A stretch of 6,083 nucleotides of DNA from Solimonas_A sp035476855 (lineage in GTDB: Bacteria; Pseudomonadota; Gammaproteobacteria; Nevskiales; Nevskiaceae), in NCBI GenBank assembly GCA_035476855.1, contig DATILC010000057.1:1-6083 (forward strand). The letters are read 5' to 3'. The notes under the pieces are model-generated. The model had not been told where the DNA came from and did not search any database. It saw only the letters and a program-made list of their open reading frames with translations. How positions within the stretch are numbered: position 1 is the first letter of the stretch; the number at the start of each line of letters is the position of its first letter. Positions 4,287 to 6,083 of the stretch are shown here, one piece after another. A program made the position numbers and the translations under genes.

Positions 4287-6083
4287 GCCGGCACCGCGCC
4301 GGGTCGTCATCCTCGGCGGCGGCATCGGCGCGCTGAGCACGGCCTGGCATCTCAGCAGCGAGCCCGACTGGCAGCAGAAGTACTCGGAGATCACGGTCTA
4401 CCAGCCGGGCTGGCGGCTCGGCGGCAAGTGCGCCAGCAGCCGCAATCCGCAGGCTGGCTGGCGCAACGAAGAGCACGGCCTGCACATGTGGTTCGGCTTC
4501 TACGAGAACGCCTTCCACATGCTGCGCAGCTGCTACGCCGAGCGGCAGGCCGATCCGCAACTGGCGCGGCCGGCCGGTTCGCCGCTGGCGAGCTTCGACG
4601 CCGCCTTCGAGGGCCGCGACGAGGTGTCGCTGATGCGCTTCGACGGCAGCAGCTGGCGTCGCGAGCTGCTGGCCTTCGGGCATGACGCCTCCGCCGGCGC
4701 GCCCGGAGACGGCCACTACCGCGAGCCCGGTGCCTACGAACTGCTCGGCCGTCTGCTCGGCATGCTGGCGCAGCAGGCGCGCAGCGCCGCGCCCGGCTGG
4801 CTGCCCTGGCGGTCCTCCTATCTCAAGGGCCTGCCACGGCTGCAGCAGGCGCAGGCCCGGCAATCCGGCAATGGCGGCGGCGCGTTACAGCAGCTGCGGC
4901 GGCTGTTCGAGTCGCTGCCCGCGCTGTTCACCCTCGATGACCTGCTGTTCCGCGAACTGGGCGAGCTGTTCGGCCGCCTGCGCAGCGCGGCCCGGCAGTC
5001 GGCCCCGGCAGACGATGACCGGCCGCAGCTGCCGCAGGTCCGCCTGCTGCTGGAACTGGGGCTGACGATCCTGCGCGGCGTCGTCAGCGACGGCGTGCTG
5101 CGCCAGGGCCTGGGCTGTGTCGATCACCTGGAGTTCCGCGCCTGGCTGGGACGCCATGGCGCCAGTGCCGAGGCGCTGGCCTCGACGCCGGTGCGTGCGC
5201 TGTACTCGGCGACGCTGGCCTACGAGGACGGTGACCTCAACCGTCCGAACATGGCGGCCAGCGTGGCGCTGGGCCTGCTGCTGCGCATCGGCCTGTGCTG
5301 GCGCGGCCATGCCATGTACAAGATGCAGGCCGGCATGGGCGAGACCGTGATCGCGCCGCTGTACCAGGTGCTGCAGCGCCGCGGCGTGAAGTTCCGTTTC
5401 TTCCACCAGGTGACGCGGCTGGAACCGGATCCGCAGGATCGCCGCCGCATCGGCCGCATCCACCTCGGCCTCCAGGCGACGGTCGCCGCCGGCGTCGACC
5501 AGTACCAGCCGCTGGTCGCGGTCGGTGCCGGCCAGCTGCCCTGCTGGCCGGCCGAGCCGCTCTACGCGCAGCTGCGCGAGGGCGAGGAACTGCAGCGGCG
5601 CGGCGTCGAGCTGGAGTCGCACTGGTCGGACTGGGAGGACGTCGGCAGCACGGTGCTCGAGGTGACGGCCGACGACGTGGTGGTGCTGGGCATTTCGCTG
5701 GGCGCGCTGGCGCCGATCTGCGCACCGCTGCGCGAGCACAACGAGGCCTGGGACCTGATGCTGCGCGAACTGCCGGTGGTGGAGACGCAGTCGGCGCAGA
5801 TCTGGCTCAACCGCAGCCCCGAGCAACTCGGCTGGCGCGGCCGTACCGCCACCATGGTGGCGGCGCCGGAGCCGCACAACGTCTGGGCCGACATGAGCCA
5901 GGTGATCGCCACCGAGGATTGGGGCCCGAACCCGCCGCTGGCCTCGATCTACCTTTGTGGTCCGCTGGCCGGCAACTTCAGCGATGCGCCGCGCAGCGAC
6001 CGCGGCACGCCGCAGCGTGCACTGGCGACGGTGCGCGCCGAGACCCTGCGCTGGCTGCAGAACTACGGCGGCTGGATCTGGCC
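4267..6083 (+). CDS. Large FAD-dependent oxidoreductase, carotene-desaturase/amine-oxidase superfamily (partial, 3' end outside window)
   Basis: The frame is open from ATG 4267 to the window end (605 codons seen). VVILGGGIGALSTAWHLS (13-30) is the dinucleotide-binding loop. VYQPGWRLGGKCASSRN (44-60) contains the RLGGK element of the amine-oxidase/phytoene-desaturase superfamily. EEHGLHMWFGFYENAF (68-83) resembles the equivalent segment of zeta-carotene desaturases. AGMGETVIAPLYQVLQRRGVK (365-385) is the conserved GMG region, and DDVVVLGISLGAL (479-491) is near the C-terminal FAD part. Residue 45-46 is YQ, where the FAD ribose is usually bound by an acid. I associate VYQ-x-GWRLGGK with a family usually called only NAD(P)-binding protein, about 700 residues or more. 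A long, little-conserved insertion (roughly 110-290) replaces the compact desaturase substrate region. No signal peptide is seen. The start overlaps the methyltransferase end by 20 bp; the SD is weak (GGG at 4258-4260). The reaction is unknown; a desaturase, dehydrogenase or isomerase on a hydrophobic substrate is inference. Confidence 0.85.
   Translation, partial: MTAPQAEPAPRRVVILGGGIGALSTAWHLSSEPDWQQKYSEITVYQPGWRLGGKCASSRNPQAGWRNEEHGLHMWFGFYENAFHMLRSCYAERQADPQLARPAGSPLASFDAAFEGRDEVSLMRFDGSSWRRELLAFGHDASAGAPGDGHYREPGAYELLGRLLGMLAQQARSAAPGWLPWRSSYLKGLPRLQQAQARQSGNGGGALQQLRRLFESLPALFTLDDLLFRELGELFGRLRSAARQSAPADDDRPQLPQVRLLLELGLTILRGVVSDGVLRQGLGCVDHLEFRAWLGRHGASAEALASTPVRALYSATLAYEDGDLNRPNMAASVALGLLLRIGLCWRGHAMYKMQAGMGETVIAPLYQVLQRRGVKFRFFHQVTRLEPDPQDRRRIGRIHLGLQATVAAGVDQYQPLVAVGAGQLPCWPAEPLYAQLREGEELQRRGVELESHWSDWEDVGSTVLEVTADDVVVLGISLGALAPICAPLREHNEAWDLMLRELPVVETQSAQIWLNRSPEQLGWRGRTATMVAAPEPHNVWADMSQVIATEDWGPNPPLASIYLCGPLAGNFSDAPRSDRGTPQRALATVRAETLRWLQNYGGWIW

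Noticed and set aside
4885..5877. Minus-strand 330-codon frame opposite the FAD oxidoreductase
   Set aside because: Composition is dominated by Arg, His, Gln and Ala with no recognisable motif, and the plus-strand frame carries clear FAD-enzyme signatures across the same stretch.

Overview
The window is a GC-rich (by eye roughly two-thirds or more G+C) stretch of chromosome. It most likely comes from a gammaproteobacterium of the Xanthomonadales/Nevskiales type. The support is the close, gap-free resemblance of the CCA-adding enzyme and UppP to gammaproteobacterial versions, the strong G/C third-position codon bias, and a palindromic repeat of a kind I associate with that group. The taxonomic placement is inference. 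No genome-level marker such as rRNA is present.

Layout, left to right. (1) 1-234: the C-terminal end of a gene reading right, probably a soluble lytic transglycosylase. Its last ~29 codons are made of palindromic repeat DNA. (2) 242-1486 (+): cca, the tRNA CCA-adding/repair enzyme, complete, with a good Shine-Dalgarno. (3) 1454-2242 (-): uppP (bacA), undecaprenyl-diphosphate phosphatase. It converges on cca and overlaps it by 33 bp. (4) 2243-2488: a divergent intergenic region holding three copies of a ~14-bp motif, two of which form a perfect 15-bp inverted repeat. (5) 2489-3229 (+): a PTR1/FolM-type pteridine reductase of the SDR superfamily. (6) 3230-3395: a spacer with a GC-rich palindrome, a possible promoter, and a 17-codon leader ORF behind the best Shine-Dalgarno in the window. 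(7) 3396-4286 (+): a class I SAM-dependent methyltransferase. (8) 4267-6083 (+, runs off the end): a large FAD-dependent oxidoreductase of the carotene-desaturase/amine-oxidase superfamily, overlapping the methyltransferase by 20 bp.

Functionally, the left half is housekeeping: peptidoglycan recycling, tRNA 3'-end maturation and lipid-carrier recycling. From memory, E. coli also has cca facing bacA/uppP next to a folate gene (folB), so this part looks like an ancestral neighbourhood with a pteridine reductase in the folate position. The right half is more accessory. The methyltransferase and FAD oxidoreductase are translationally coupled and probably work on the same substrate. A hydrophobic or membrane-associated one (lipid, isoprenoid or similar) is the best guess, but the substrate cannot be read from the sequence. 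This pair, its leader ORF, and the three-copy motif upstream of the pteridine reductase are the parts most worth a second look. I saw no CRISPR array, transposase, tRNA, rRNA or phage gene.
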